Origin: Weeksellaceae bacterium TAE3-ERU29 | GTDB taxonomy: Bacteria > Bacteroidota > Bacteroidia > Flavobacteriales > Weeksellaceae | DNA length: 64,000 nucleotides | Direction: 5' to 3' | Assembly: GCA_019218445.1 (NCBI GenBank) | Contig: JAHUUM010000009.1 | Location: forward strand, 24,919 to 88,918 | Part shown: piece by piece, positions 9,976 to 19,805 of the stretch | How positions within the stretch are numbered: the first letter of the stretch is position 1 | How the letters are laid out: the number at the start of each line of letters is the position of its first letter | Made by a program: the position numbers and the translations under genes | Notes under the pieces: generated by a model | What the model saw: only the letters and a program-made list of their open reading frames with translations | Database searches by the model: none | What the model was told of the DNA's origin: nothing

Positions 9976-10988
9976 ATTTCCCTAAAGTATCTATTATTTT
10001 GCCCGTTTATAATGTTGAGAGATATATTTCTCAAAGCATTGAATCTGTTATAAAACAAAACTTCTCTAATTGGGAACTTTTAGTTATTATAGATGGATCG
10101 CCTGATAATAGCAAAGAAATAGCAAAAAAGTTTGTAGAAAAAGATAGCCGAATTAAAATTTATGAAAAAGAAAATGGGGGGCTATCAGATGCTAGAAATT
10201 TTGGTTTAGAAAGAGCAAGGGGAGAGTACATCTATTTTATGGATTCTGACGATTGGATAGAGTCTAATTTAATATCTGATAATATAAAAATATTAATCGA
10301 AAAAAAATTAGATTTAGTTATATTTGGATATAAAGCAGATTATGTAGATATAAATGATAATATAAAAAAAACAATTGAAATCGTACCTGAATCTAATATT
10401 TTTGAGAAAGAAAATAGAAATCTTCACATAACCCCTAATCTTTTAAGACTTTTAGGATTTGCTTGGAATAAAATTTACAGGCGAGATTTTTTAAATGAGA
10501 ACCGTTTGAGGTTTGATGTCGGAATTTCTTTAATAGAAGATATATTATTTAACACAAGAGTATTTTGTTGTACAAATACATTATCCACAGTTAATAAATC
10601 TTATTACCATTATATAAATAGAGAGTCAGAAACCTTAGTAAACAAATATTATCCTAATCTATTTGATTTACAAATTAAAAGACATGATGCATTAATTCAC
10701 TTTTTTAATAATTGGAATATAAGCACAAAAAACAAAAAAGAAATTTTAGCTTATAATATGATAGGAAGTATAAAATATGGAATTAATAATTTATATACTT
10801 CTAAAAATAATTTAACTTATAAAGAGCGAAATGTATATATTAATGTAATGGTAAATAATATAAGGACACAAGATTCGATTTTGGACTATCATCCGCAAAG
10901 TTTTAAAGATATTGTGTTAAAGCAATTAATAAAAAGGAAAAAGACAAGAATACTCTCGTTAATTTCAACTATAATGAAATATATTTAA
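9972..10988 (+). CDS. Family 2 glycosyltransferase
   Basis: GT2 glycosyltransferase of 338 residues. It carries VSIILPVYNVERYI, an altered nucleotide-binding stretch VIIDGSPDNS (Ile-Asp-Gly where Asp-Asp-Gly is usual), NGGLSDARNFGLERARGEY, and the metal-binding MDSDDW at about residue 91. It is coupled to the preceding GT2 gene through a 4 bp overlap and followed 2 bp later by another glycosyltransferase. Expected to work in repeat-unit assembly; the sugar is unknown. Confidence 0.88.
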   Translation: MNFPKVSIILPVYNVERYISQSIESVIKQNFSNWELLVIIDGSPDNSKEIAKKFVEKDSRIKIYEKENGGLSDARNFGLERARGEYIYFMDSDDWIESNLISDNIKILIEKKLDLVIFGYKADYVDINDNIKKTIEIVPESNIFEKENRNLHITPNLLRLLGFAWNKIYRRDFLNENRLRFDVGISLIEDILFNTRVFCCTNTLSTVNKSYYHYINRESETLVNKYYPNLFDLQIKRHDALIHFFNNWNISTKNKKEILAYNMIGSIKYGINNLYTSKNNLTYKERNVYINVMVNNIRTQDSILDYHPQSFKDIVLKQLIKRKKTRILSLISTIMKYI

Positions 10989-10990
10989 AT

Positions 10991-12016
10991 ATGAATTATA
11001 ATTATTCTGTGATTATTAGAACGCTAGGAACTGCTGGTCAAAAGTATGAGAAACTTTTAGAATCATTAATTAAACAAACTATTAAGCCTACTGAAATTTT
11101 AGTTGTATTACCTAAAGGATATAAAAAGCCAAAAGAACAAATTGGAATAGAAAAGTTTATTTTTTCAGAAAAAGGAATGGTTCAACAACGAATAATGGGG
11201 ATAAAAAAATCTAACACAGATTTTTTATTAATTGTCGATGATGATGTTAAATTTGGAGAGAGTTTTGTAGAAAATCTTTTTATAACAAAACAAAAATATA
11301 ATGCAGATTGTATTTGTCCAAAAATGATAGAAAAAACAGAAAATAATTTTAGTTTAAGAAATAGGTTCAAAAGTTTTTTAGCCAATTTAATTATGGCTTT
11401 TACAGGAGGAGCGTATAGATCTAAAAAGAAATCTAAATATAAAATTAAAATATGTAGTACTGGTGGGTTTATAGTGAATACAAGGGAAAGTAATGAATCG
11501 ACTATTTATACACAATCATATAATGGTGCCTGTTTTTTTATAAATAGAAGTTCAGCTATAAGATTAAAATACGAGGAAGAGTTATGGCTTGACAATGTAA
11601 AGTATGCATGGCCAGATGATCAAGTATTTTTTTATAAACTATTTTTACAAGGTAATAAAATCATTTATAACAAAAGTTTAAGTTATTATCATCTTGATGC
11701 AGGAGCTTCTTTAACAGGAAATAATCTCAGTAAAAAAATAAATCAAACATTTTCAATATCCTGTAACTCTACTATTTTTTGGCATAGATTTATTTATCTT
11801 CCAGAAAAAAATAAATTAAAAAGGGTCTGGAAGATATCTTGTTTAATCTACCGTATAATCAATACTACCCTTTTTACTTTATTTCGAAATGCTTTTTCAA
11901 AAACAAATAGGAAAATTATCTCTGCTCATATTAAGGGATATATTCAAGCTTATATATATATATCATCAAATAGATATAAAGACATTCCTAAAATAAAATT
12001 TAATTCAAAGATATAA
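10991..12016 (+). CDS. Divergent family 2 glycosyltransferase
   Basis: GT2-like enzyme with a less typical N-terminus (YSVIIRTLGTAGQKYEKLLESL) and a triple-Asp metal site LLIVDDDVKF at about residues 78-87. A candidate catalytic-base region is WPDDQVFFYKL. The lack of the standard PVYN start means donor class cannot be guessed from the family core. The C-terminal ~90 residues are basic and partly hydrophobic, compatible with membrane association. It ends the first tight gene run; a 72 bp gap with a possible promoter element follows. Confidence 0.82.
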   Translation: MNYNYSVIIRTLGTAGQKYEKLLESLIKQTIKPTEILVVLPKGYKKPKEQIGIEKFIFSEKGMVQQRIMGIKKSNTDFLLIVDDDVKFGESFVENLFITKQKYNADCICPKMIEKTENNFSLRNRFKSFLANLIMAFTGGAYRSKKKSKYKIKICSTGGFIVNTRESNESTIYTQSYNGACFFINRSSAIRLKYEEELWLDNVKYAWPDDQVFFYKLFLQGNKIIYNKSLSYYHLDAGASLTGNNLSKKINQTFSISCNSTIFWHRFIYLPEKNKLKRVWKISCLIYRIINTTLFTLFRNAFSKTNRKIISAHIKGYIQAYIYISSNRYKDIPKIKFNSKI

Positions 12017-12060
12017 TAGTTATTATTTATATTTTTATAAATATTTTAGATTAACTTTTT

Positions 12061-12068
12061 TATATTTG
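12061..12068 (+). promoter_or_regulatory. Possible internal -7 promoter element
   Basis: TATATTTG matches the Bacteroidota -7 consensus TAnnTTTG, 20 bp ahead of the pyruvyl transferase start at 12089. No clear TTG is found about 20 bp further upstream, so this is a half-site. It lies in the only sizeable gap between intact genes of the middle capsule cluster. Confidence 0.35.
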
Positions 12069-12088
12069 AAAAGAAAATACAATATACC

Positions 12089-13129
12089 ATGATTTTAAAT
12101 TTTAGACAAAAATTTTTTATTCTCCTATATCTTCAAAAATTAAAAAAAAATAAATACTTTTACAATAAAATGTTGAAAAAAGACAAGAAAAAAGCATTTA
12201 TTTTTTTAGCAGCTGATTATGGTAATTTAGGAGATGTAGCAATAACCTATGCTCAAACCAAGTTTATAAAAGAGAATTCTGATTTTCAAGTAATTGAAAT
12301 TCCCATCAGTAAAAGCCTAGAAGGTTTATGGTTTGTAAAGAAAAATATTTGTCCAGGTGATATTATAACTACAGTAGGAGGTGGGAATATGGGTGATGTA
12401 TATGAGCAAATTGAACATATTAGACAAATTATCGTGAAATTTTTCCCTAGAAATAAAATTATATCATTCCCTCAGACTATTGATTTCTCAAAAAATGTAC
12501 AAGGTCAAAAAGCTTTGAAACAGGCACAAAAAGTTTACTCTAAACATACTAATTTGATTTTGGTAGCACGAGAAAAAAAGTCATATAATCTTATGGAAAA
12601 TTTCTTTCCGAATAATGAAGTATTATTATGTCCAGACATTGTATTATATCTAAATAAAACTAAACCTATCAAGGACAGAAAAGGAGCCATTTTCTGTCTT
12701 CGAAATGATGAAGAGAAAGCATTATCTAAAGAACAAAATGAGTATATAATTAATACCATAGAGGGAAAATATTCTATGAGCCATTTCTACGACACTCATA
12801 TAAAAAAAGACAACCTTTCAATTAGTGAGAGAAATCAAGAACTAAATAATATTTGGGGCAAATTTAAATCATCGGAAGTTGTCATAACAGATAGACTTCA
12901 TGGTATGATTTTCTGTTATATAACAAACACTCCATGCATTGTCTTTAAGAATAACAACCACAAAATAAACGAAACTTATAATTGGATAAAAGATCATAGT
13001 AAAATATTATTTATTGATGATTTCTCTATTATGGATTTAGATAAAACTATTTCAGATTTAGAAAAGAAAAAAATAGAATATGTTAGTTTAAATAAAGAAT
13101 ACACTAATCTACTTAAAGTATTAAAATGA
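12089..13129 (+). CDS. Polysaccharide pyruvyl transferase family protein (second copy)
   Basis: Second PF04230 member, more like the EpsO/YvfF type. It shows AADYGNLGDVAITYAQ near the N-terminus, VGGGNMGDVYEQIEHIRQ in the middle, and VITDRLHGMIFCYITNTP with the conserved Arg-Leu-His-Gly near the C-terminus. It is only distantly similar to the copy at 7618-8754, so the two probably modify different residues. The ATG of the next gene overlaps its stop by 4 bp. The first ~25 residues are basic and could be a non-native extension; Met28 is an alternative start but is less well placed. Confidence 0.86.
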   Translation: MILNFRQKFFILLYLQKLKKNKYFYNKMLKKDKKKAFIFLAADYGNLGDVAITYAQTKFIKENSDFQVIEIPISKSLEGLWFVKKNICPGDIITTVGGGNMGDVYEQIEHIRQIIVKFFPRNKIISFPQTIDFSKNVQGQKALKQAQKVYSKHTNLILVAREKKSYNLMENFFPNNEVLLCPDIVLYLNKTKPIKDRKGAIFCLRNDEEKALSKEQNEYIINTIEGKYSMSHFYDTHIKKDNLSISERNQELNNIWGKFKSSEVVITDRLHGMIFCYITNTPCIVFKNNNHKINETYNWIKDHSKILFIDDFSIMDLDKTISDLEKKKIEYVSLNKEYTNLLKVLK

Positions 13130-14226
13130 AAAGAATACTTCATATAACTGGACAAATGAATAGAGCTGGGGCTGAAACAATGCTAATGAATTTGTATAGA
13201 AACATAGATAAGTCTAAATTTCAGTTCGACTTTATTAGTTTCTCTTCAGAAAAAGGAGATTTCGACGAAGAAATAAAAAGCTTAGGAGGAAAAGTTTATA
13301 ATATAAGTGCACAGAATTTTATTTCGAGAATGTTGAAGCTACAAAAATTTATTAAAAATCATCCTGAATATAAAATAATTCATTGCCATACATTATTGAG
13401 TAATGCTTTTCATTTATATGTAGCTAAAAGAGCAGGTATTAAATTTAGAATTACCCATTCTCATAACACAAGTGATAAGAGTAAACATAAACTGATTTTA
13501 TCTATCTATAAAATGTTTTCTACTTATATTATAAATAAGTATACAACTCATTTTATAGCTTGTGGTCAAGCTGCAGCTAATTTTTTATTTCCAAAACAAA
13601 AAGAAGTATTAATACTTCCAAATTCAGTTAACACAAAAAAGCTAGCGTTTATAGGCTTAAATAAAAAAAACTATATAGAAAATGAATTTGGATTTAAAGG
13701 ATTGAAAATAATACAAATAGGAAGGTTAGAGCCAGTTAAAAATCATCTTTTCTCAATACGTTTAGCTAATTATATGAAGAATAATTATAAAAATCCATTT
13801 AAGTTTTTCTTTGTAGGAAAAGGAAGTTTATTAAATGAATTAAAAAAAGAAGTTAATGAAAATAATTTAAGTAATCAGGTGGAATTTTTAGGTCTTCGTT
13901 CAGACATACCTGAACTTATGTCGGGAGCAGACGTTATGATATTACCTTCTTTTCATGAAGGCTTCCCGGTTGTTTTAGTAGAGAGCCAATCTGTTGGTTT
14001 ACCTGCTCTAATCTCAGATAGTATTTCTTCTGAAGTAGATCTAAAGTTAGGTCTTGTAGATTTTGCTAATTTAAACGACTCTTTAAGTAAATGGAGTGAT
14101 GCTTTAACAAACTATAATAAAGAAAATATGGAGATGGAAAAAAGGTTAATTAGCTTATCAAATAAAGGTTTTGATATTAATAATAATACAAAAGTTTTAG
14201 AAAAACTTTACAATTCAATGATATAA
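13126..14226 (+). CDS. Family 4 glycosyltransferase
   Basis: GT-B fold retaining glycosyltransferase (GT4, EpsF-like). The acceptor domain starts ILHITGQMNRAGAETMLMNLYR, and the donor domain contains IQIGRLEPVKNH and the E-x7-E type motif FHEGFPVVLVESQSVGLP at about residues 278-295. It is coupled by a 4 bp overlap to the pyruvyl transferase upstream, and its TAA shares a base with the polymerase ATG (TAATG). Expected to add one hexose or related sugar to the repeat unit. Confidence 0.88.
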   Translation: MKRILHITGQMNRAGAETMLMNLYRNIDKSKFQFDFISFSSEKGDFDEEIKSLGGKVYNISAQNFISRMLKLQKFIKNHPEYKIIHCHTLLSNAFHLYVAKRAGIKFRITHSHNTSDKSKHKLILSIYKMFSTYIINKYTTHFIACGQAAANFLFPKQKEVLILPNSVNTKKLAFIGLNKKNYIENEFGFKGLKIIQIGRLEPVKNHLFSIRLANYMKNNYKNPFKFFFVGKGSLLNELKKEVNENNLSNQVEFLGLRSDIPELMSGADVMILPSFHEGFPVVLVESQSVGLPALISDSISSEVDLKLGLVDFANLNDSLSKWSDALTNYNKENMEMEKRLISLSNKGFDINNNTKVLEKLYNSMI

Positions 14227-15308
14227 TGTTTGATTGGGTACCGATAGAGTCATATACACCGTTGTTTCATTATATTTGTTTATTAGTAGTAACAATTATA
14301 TTTATTCATACTCACATTACTAACTTGACTGATCAAAAAGCTATTTTTAAAAGAAATATTTTTGGCTTTATTTTCGTAATATTTGTCTTATTATACATGG
14401 GATTACGTCCTATTCATGGTGTTTTTATTGACATGACAACCTATAATGAAATTTTCGAGATGTTTAAATTAGGTCGCTTTGATATTGGAAAACAAGATAT
14501 AGCTTTTGATTATTTAATGAAATATAGTTCAGCTATCATGAGTGCTCATTCTTTCTTTTTTGTTTGTGCTAGTTTATATATTATTCCTTTATATCTTGTT
14601 TCTAAAAAATGGTTTAAAGAATATTGGTTCTATTCTTTTCTTTTATTAGTGGTATCTTTTTCTTTTTGGAGTTATGGAACAAATGGGATTAGAAATGGCA
14701 TTGCAAGTTCTTTATTTCTTTTAGGTGTTTCAAGAGAAAGAAAAATTTGGCAAATTGTGCTAATTATATTAGCTATATCATTTCACAAGTCTATTTTATT
14801 ACCAACAATAGGCTTTATTTTAGCAAATATCTATAACAAACCTAAATATTTTATTTTTTTCTGGTTTTTTTCAATTTTACTATCTTTGGCTGGGGGTAGT
14901 TTTTGGGAAAACTTTTTCTCAAATATTGGACTAGACGATAATAGATTGTCTTACTTGACTACAGCGAGTGATAAATCATTTAGCCGAAAAGGATTTAGAT
15001 GGGATTTTTTATTATATAGCTCTGTCCCTACATTAATAGGCTGGTATTTTATAGTTAAAAAAGGTTTTGTAGATAGAAAATATTTTTTAATATATAATAC
15101 ATATCTATTTTCAAATGCATTATGGATTTTAGTAATTCGAGCTAATTTCTCTAATAGATTTGCATATCTTTCATGGTTTATGATGGCCTTAATCATTATT
15201 TATCCATTATTGAAGAAATTTTTAATTCCAAAACAACATCAGCTAATAGGCACTATAACAATTTTATATTTTGGGTTTACTTTTATATTATTAGTCATTT
15301 TAAAATAA
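14226..15308 (+). CDS. wzy: EpsG-family polysaccharide polymerase (Wzy)
   Basis: Polytopic protein with about ten hydrophobic segments and the EpsG-type core: LLYMGLRPIHGVFIDMTTYNEIFE in the first third, and GTNGIRNGIASSLFLLGVSRERK followed by ISFHKSILLP in the middle. Such proteins polymerise flipped repeat units at the periplasmic face. It is the only candidate polymerase in the locus, so it probably fixes the repeat linkage. It starts on the last base of the preceding stop codon. The assignment rests on EpsG-like motifs and topology. Confidence 0.82.
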   Translation: MFDWVPIESYTPLFHYICLLVVTIIFIHTHITNLTDQKAIFKRNIFGFIFVIFVLLYMGLRPIHGVFIDMTTYNEIFEMFKLGRFDIGKQDIAFDYLMKYSSAIMSAHSFFFVCASLYIIPLYLVSKKWFKEYWFYSFLLLVVSFSFWSYGTNGIRNGIASSLFLLGVSRERKIWQIVLIILAISFHKSILLPTIGFILANIYNKPKYFIFFWFFSILLSLAGGSFWENFFSNIGLDDNRLSYLTTASDKSFSRKGFRWDFLLYSSVPTLIGWYFIVKKGFVDRKYFLIYNTYLFSNALWILVIRANFSNRFAYLSWFMMALIIIYPLLKKFLIPKQHQLIGTITILYFGFTFILLVILK

Positions 15309-15313
15309 AGAAT

Positions 15314-16150
15314 ATGGAAACAGTTAAAACAAAAATATCTGTTATAATGGGCTTGTATAATTGTGCAGATACTCTTCCGGAAGCTATAGATTCATTACTT
15401 AATCAAACTTATAAGGCATTTAAAGTTATTATGTGTGATGATGGCTCCACAGATCATACATATAGTACAGCAAAAGAGTATGCAGATAAATATGACAACT
15501 TTATTCTTTTAAAGAATGATACTAATCTTGGTTTAAATAAGACATTAAATAAATGCTTAAATTATGTTGATACAGAATTTGTAGCAAGAATGGACGCTGA
15601 TGATATTTCTCTTCCTCAACGATTTGAATTACAAATAAAATTTTTAGAAACATATAAAGAATTTGATTTCGTAAGCTCTCCTATGATTTATTTTGATGAA
15701 AAAGGTGATTTTAGAATAGGAAAGGTTTTTTTAGAGCCTTCTAATTATCATTTTATAAAAGGAACTCCATTTTGTCATGCACCAAGTATGATTAGAAAAA
15801 AAGCATATGATTTAGTTGGTGGTTATTCTGAAGATAAAAAGCTATTACGCGTAGAAGATTACCACCTATGGTTTAAAATGTATTCTAAGAATCTTAAAGG
15901 AGCTAATTTACAGGAACCTCTTTATAAAATGCGTGATAATAGAAATGCTTTTCATAGGAGAAAATTTAAATATAGAGTCAATGAAATGTATGTGAAAAGT
16001 ATCGGATATCGAATGCTAAAACTGCCTTTATATTATCAAATATATGCTCTCAAACCTATATTGATAGGATTACTCCCCAGTAAATTTTACTTTTATTTAA
16101 GAAACAAGGCAAATAATATTAAAGAAAATGATCAAGACCTCTGCAATTAA
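15314..16150 (+). CDS. Family 2 glycosyltransferase
   Basis: GT2 enzyme of 278 residues with ISVIMGLYNCADTLPEAIDSLLNQTY, the nucleotide site MCDDGSTD and the metal site ARMDADD. I chose the ATG at 15314 because it lies 5 bp after the polymerase stop and directly ahead of the conserved ISVIMGLYN. A longer frame reaching back to 15173 would overlap the polymerase by 136 bp. The 3' end overlaps the next gene by 23 bp. It is the last gene in the strongly AT-rich part of the locus. Confidence 0.88.
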   Translation: METVKTKISVIMGLYNCADTLPEAIDSLLNQTYKAFKVIMCDDGSTDHTYSTAKEYADKYDNFILLKNDTNLGLNKTLNKCLNYVDTEFVARMDADDISLPQRFELQIKFLETYKEFDFVSSPMIYFDEKGDFRIGKVFLEPSNYHFIKGTPFCHAPSMIRKKAYDLVGGYSEDKKLLRVEDYHLWFKMYSKNLKGANLQEPLYKMRDNRNAFHRRKFKYRVNEMYVKSIGYRMLKLPLYYQIYALKPILIGLLPSKFYFYLRNKANNIKENDQDLCN

Positions 16151-17291
16151 AATTATTCGTTCCTCTACAGTTCCTGTTTCTTTAGATATTCTACTAAAGG
16201 GGCAGTTACAATATTTGAATCAATTTTATAATATAAAAGCAGTTTCAGGGAAAGGAAAAAATTTAGAAAATGTAAAAAACAGAGAGGGAGTTGAAGTTAT
16301 CGAATTGGAAATGCAACGCCAAATTTCTCCTATGAAAGACTTTATTTCTTTAGTAAAAATGTACTTTTTATTAAAGAAAGAAAAACCAACTATTGTGCAT
16401 TCCATTACACCGAAAGGGGGATTAATCACCATGTTAGCGGGGAAATTAGCCGGGGTACCTGTGCGTATTCATACATTTACAGGTTTAATTTTCCCTTATA
16501 GAGAAGGATTTATGCAAAAATTACTCATCTATATGGATAGACTTTTGTGTGCTTCTGCCACTCATATTTTCCCTGAAGGAGATGGAGTGAAAAAAAATTT
16601 AATTAAGTATAAAATCACTCAAAAACCTTTAGAAATCATTGCAAATGGGAATGTAAACGGCATTGATACAGAGCATTATTCCAAAGCACAAATTTCTCCG
16701 GAAATTATCTCTGAATTAAAAAATAAATACAATCTAAAAGATACTGATTTTATTTATTGTTTTGTAGGGAGATTAGTAAAAGATAAAGGGATAACCGAAC
16801 TAATCAATGCCTTTTCTTCAATAAAAGAACCTAATACTAAATTAATATTAGTAGGAAGGCAAGAACCTCATTTAGACCCTTTAGACGAAAAAACAATTCA
16901 AGAAATAGAATCAAATCCTAATATTATTTCTGTTGGTTTTCAATCGGATATCCGTCCATTTCTAGCAGTGAGTGATTGCTTTGTTTTCCCCAGCTATCGA
17001 GAAGGTTTTCCGAATGTGGTATTACAAGCTCAATCCATGGAATTGCCTTGTATTGTAACGGATATTAGTGGTTCAAATGAGATAATTCAGCAAAATGTGA
17101 ATGGCATTATCATTAATAAAAAAGACGAAGAAGCCTTAAAACAAAGTATGATTGAATTAAAAAACAATAATAATTTTCTGATTCATTTAAAGCAAAACAC
17201 CCGAAATAACATCATAGAAAAGTATAGCCAAAAATTAGTTTGGGAAAGCCTTCATCAAAAATACGAAGAAATACTTCATCAATTAAAATAA
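16128..17291 (+). CDS. Family 4 glycosyltransferase
   Basis: GT4 retaining glycosyltransferase of 387 residues. Visible features are VHSITPKGGLITMLAGKLAGVPVRIHTFTG in the acceptor domain, CFVGRLVKDKGITELINAF at the start of the donor domain, and SYREGFPNVVLQAQSMELP as the E-x7-E region. It resembles enzymes that act early in repeat-unit assembly in flavobacterial loci. Base composition becomes less AT-rich from about here. No initiating phosphoglycosyltransferase (WbaP or WecA type) is visible in the window, so the enzyme that starts the unit must lie elsewhere. Confidence 0.88.
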   Translation: MIKTSAIKIIRSSTVPVSLDILLKGQLQYLNQFYNIKAVSGKGKNLENVKNREGVEVIELEMQRQISPMKDFISLVKMYFLLKKEKPTIVHSITPKGGLITMLAGKLAGVPVRIHTFTGLIFPYREGFMQKLLIYMDRLLCASATHIFPEGDGVKKNLIKYKITQKPLEIIANGNVNGIDTEHYSKAQISPEIISELKNKYNLKDTDFIYCFVGRLVKDKGITELINAFSSIKEPNTKLILVGRQEPHLDPLDEKTIQEIESNPNIISVGFQSDIRPFLAVSDCFVFPSYREGFPNVVLQAQSMELPCIVTDISGSNEIIQQNVNGIIINKKDEEALKQSMIELKNNNNFLIHLKQNTRNNIIEKYSQKLVWESLHQKYEEILHQLK

Positions 17292-17318
17292 ATATAGTAA
17301 ATTATCACGCAAACTAAG

Positions 17319-18368
17319 ATGAAAAAATCAATATTAATTACAGGGGGAGCCGGATTTATAGGCTCACATGTTGTAAGAGAATTTGTAAATAAATACCCTG
17401 ATTATAAAATCTATAATTTAGATGCTCTAACGTATGCGGGAAATTTAGAAAACCTAAAGGACATAGAGCGTAAAGAGAATTACCAATTTATCAAAGGCAA
17501 TATTATTGATTCAGAGTTCATTACTTCTATCTTTGAAAAGTATAAATTTGACGGAGTAATTCATTTAGCGGCAGAATCCCATGTGGACAGGTCGATTACA
17601 GATCCCTTAGCGTTTGCGAAAACCAATATTTTAGGAACAATGAATCTCCTAAATGCGGCGAAAGAATCTTGGAAAGATAATTACGAAGGAAAAAGATTTT
17701 ATCACATCAGTACTGATGAGGTGTATGGAACATTGGGTGAAACAGGCTTATTTACGGAGGAAACCGCTTATGACCCAAATTCGCCCTATTCTGCATCTAA
17801 GGCGGCTTCAGACCATTTTGTAAGAGCTTACGGAGAAACCTACGGACTCCCATACGTGATTTCTAACTGCTCTAATAATTACGGACCAAATCATTTTCCT
17901 GAAAAATTAATTCCGCTTTGCATTAATAATATATTAAATAAAAAGCCTTTACCGATTTATGGCGACGGGAAATACACACGTGATTGGCTTTTTGTGATTG
18001 ACCACGCCCGAGCAATTGATTTAATCTTTCACAAAGCAGAAAACGGAAAAACCTACAATATCGGAGGATTTAATGAATGGCAAAACATTGAATTAGTAAA
18101 AGAACTTTGCAAACAATTAGATGAAAAATTGGGTAATCCAAAAGGAACTTCAGAGCAACTTATTACTTTTGTAAAAGACCGTCCGGGACATGATTTGCGT
18201 TATGCCATAGATGCTACCAAATTAAACAAAGAATTAGGCTGGAAACCAAGTGTAACATTTGAACAAGGCTTATCTATTACCATTGATTGGTATTTAAATA
18301 ATAAGGAATGGCTACAAAATGTAGTAAGTGGAGAATACCAAGAATATTATAACGAAAGATATCAATAA
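17319..18368 (+). CDS. rmlB: dTDP-glucose 4,6-dehydratase
   Basis: Extended SDR enzyme that turns dTDP-glucose into dTDP-4-keto-6-deoxyglucose, the second step towards dTDP-L-rhamnose. It has the cofactor motif TGGAGFIGSHVV at the N-terminus, AAESHVDRSI, HISTDEVYGTLG, and the catalytic YSASK (about residues 161-165). Residues NCSNNYGPNHFPEKLIPL and RDWLFVIDHARAI are strongly family-specific. The 349-residue length is normal. rmlC follows after 1 bp. Together with rmlC and rmlA this is a conserved block at the end of the capsule locus. Confidence 0.96.
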   Translation: MKKSILITGGAGFIGSHVVREFVNKYPDYKIYNLDALTYAGNLENLKDIERKENYQFIKGNIIDSEFITSIFEKYKFDGVIHLAAESHVDRSITDPLAFAKTNILGTMNLLNAAKESWKDNYEGKRFYHISTDEVYGTLGETGLFTEETAYDPNSPYSASKAASDHFVRAYGETYGLPYVISNCSNNYGPNHFPEKLIPLCINNILNKKPLPIYGDGKYTRDWLFVIDHARAIDLIFHKAENGKTYNIGGFNEWQNIELVKELCKQLDEKLGNPKGTSEQLITFVKDRPGHDLRYAIDATKLNKELGWKPSVTFEQGLSITIDWYLNNKEWLQNVVSGEYQEYYNERYQ

Positions 18369-18369
18369 A

Positions 18370-18930
18370 ATGAAAGTAACACCCACCGATATAAAAGATT
18401 GTTATATTATAGAACCTACGGTTTTTGAAGACGAAAGAGGTTATTTTTTTGAAAGTTTTAATGAACAAAAATTTCAAGAATTAACAGGCTTAAATACTCG
18501 ATTTGTACAAGACAATCAATCACAATCGCAATACGGAGTTATTCGAGGATTACACGCACAAAAAGGAGCATTTGCTCAAGCCAAATTAGTTCGCGTATTA
18601 AAAGGAGAAGTTATCGATGTTGCAGTTGATATCCGCCCTGAGTCGCCTACTTTCGGTAAAAAAGTAGCAGTGCATTTAACAGAACAAAACAAAAAACAAT
18701 TATTTGTCCCAAAAGGTTGTTTACATGGATTTTCCGTCTTAAGTGAAAAAGCTACATTCTTTTATAAGTGTGATAATTTCTATTGCAAAGAAGCAGAAAT
18801 TGGAGCTTTATACAATGATACTACGTTAAATATTGATTGGCAAATCCCTCGAAATAAAGAAATTATTTCTGAAAAAGATAAAAATCAATTATCTTGGGAG
18901 GAATTAATGAATCAATTAAAAATAAAATAA
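18370..18930 (+). CDS. rmlC: dTDP-4-dehydrorhamnose 3,5-epimerase
   Basis: Cupin-fold epimerase converting dTDP-4-keto-6-deoxyglucose to dTDP-4-keto-L-rhamnose. Conserved features are [40 protein letters not shown] with the catalytic His, and [15 protein letters not shown]. The ATG at 18370 is chosen over an in-frame ATG at 18328 that would run into rmlB, because the family starts close to [14 protein letters not shown]. This gives 186 residues, the usual length. The stop shares a base with the rmlA ATG (TAATG). Confidence 0.95.
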   Translation: MKVTPTDIKDCYIIEPTVFEDERGYFFESFNEQKFQELTGLNTRFVQDNQSQSQYGVIRGLHAQKGAFAQAKLVRVLKGEVIDVAVDIRPESPTFGKKVAVHLTEQNKKQLFVPKGCLHGFSVLSEKATFFYKCDNFYCKEAEIGALYNDTTLNIDWQIPRNKEIISEKDKNQLSWEELMNQLKIK

Positions 18931-19799
18931 TGAAAGGAATTATATTAGCTGGAGGTTCAGGTACACGCTTACACCCACTTACATTGGCGGTATCTAAGCA
19001 ATTATTGCCCATCAATGATAAACCCATGATTTATTATCCTTTATCGGTTTTAATGTTGTCTGGGATCCGAGAAATTTTAATTATTTCCACTCCTCACGAT
19101 TTACCAAATTTCAAAAAGCTGTTTGGAGATGGTTCTCATTTAGGATTAAAAATTGAATATGCAGAACAACCTTCCCCCGACGGATTAGCTCAAGCCTTTA
19201 TTATAGGAGAAGAATTTATCGGAAATGACGATGTTTGCTTAGTTTTAGGCGATAATATTTTCTATGGAGCAGGACTTAGTAAAAAATTACAAAGTGCCGT
19301 TCAAAGTGTTAAAAACGAAAATAAGGCAGTCATTTTTGGTTATAATGTACATGACCCGGAACGTTACGGAGTTGCGGAAATTGATAACGAAGGAAATGTT
19401 TTAAGTATAGAAGAAAAACCTGAAAATCCAAAATCAAACCATGCGGTTGTCGGGTTGTATTATTATCCTAATGAAGTGATTAAGATAGCTAAAGAAGTAA
19501 AACCTTCGGAGCGTGGGGAACTGGAAATTACCTCTGTAAACGAAGCCTTTTTAAATCAAAAACAATTAAAATTAGAAGTACTGAGCCGAGGTTATGCCTG
19601 GTTAGATACCGGAACACATGAATCTTTGGTAGAAGCCACCGAATTTGTAAAAGCCGTAGAAAACCGAACAGGATTAAAAATCGCCTGTATCGAAGAAATA
19701 GCATACAAAATGAATTATATCAACTTAGAAGAATTGCGTAAATTAGCAGAAAAATTAGGTAAAAGTACCTATGGGGAATATTTACAGCAAATTCTTTAA
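18930..19799 (+). CDS. rmlA: Glucose-1-phosphate thymidylyltransferase
   Basis: Makes dTDP-glucose from dTTP and glucose-1-phosphate. The N-terminus [18 protein letters not shown] carries the nucleotidyltransferase signature. [21 protein letters not shown] and [17 protein letters not shown] are family-specific, as are the metal-binding LGDNIFYG and the C-terminal [10 protein letters not shown]. The ATG at 18930 overlaps the rmlC stop by one base, which settles the start; the resulting 289 residues fit the family. It completes rmlB-rmlC-rmlA; no rmlD follows. Confidence 0.96.
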   Translation: MKGIILAGGSGTRLHPLTLAVSKQLLPINDKPMIYYPLSVLMLSGIREILIISTPHDLPNFKKLFGDGSHLGLKIEYAEQPSPDGLAQAFIIGEEFIGNDDVCLVLGDNIFYGAGLSKKLQSAVQSVKNENKAVIFGYNVHDPERYGVAEIDNEGNVLSIEEKPENPKSNHAVVGLYYYPNEVIKIAKEVKPSERGELEITSVNEAFLNQKQLKLEVLSRGYAWLDTGTHESLVEATEFVKAVENRTGLKIACIEEIAYKMNYINLEELRKLAEKLGKSTYGEYLQQIL

Positions 19800-19805
19800 T
19801 CATAT

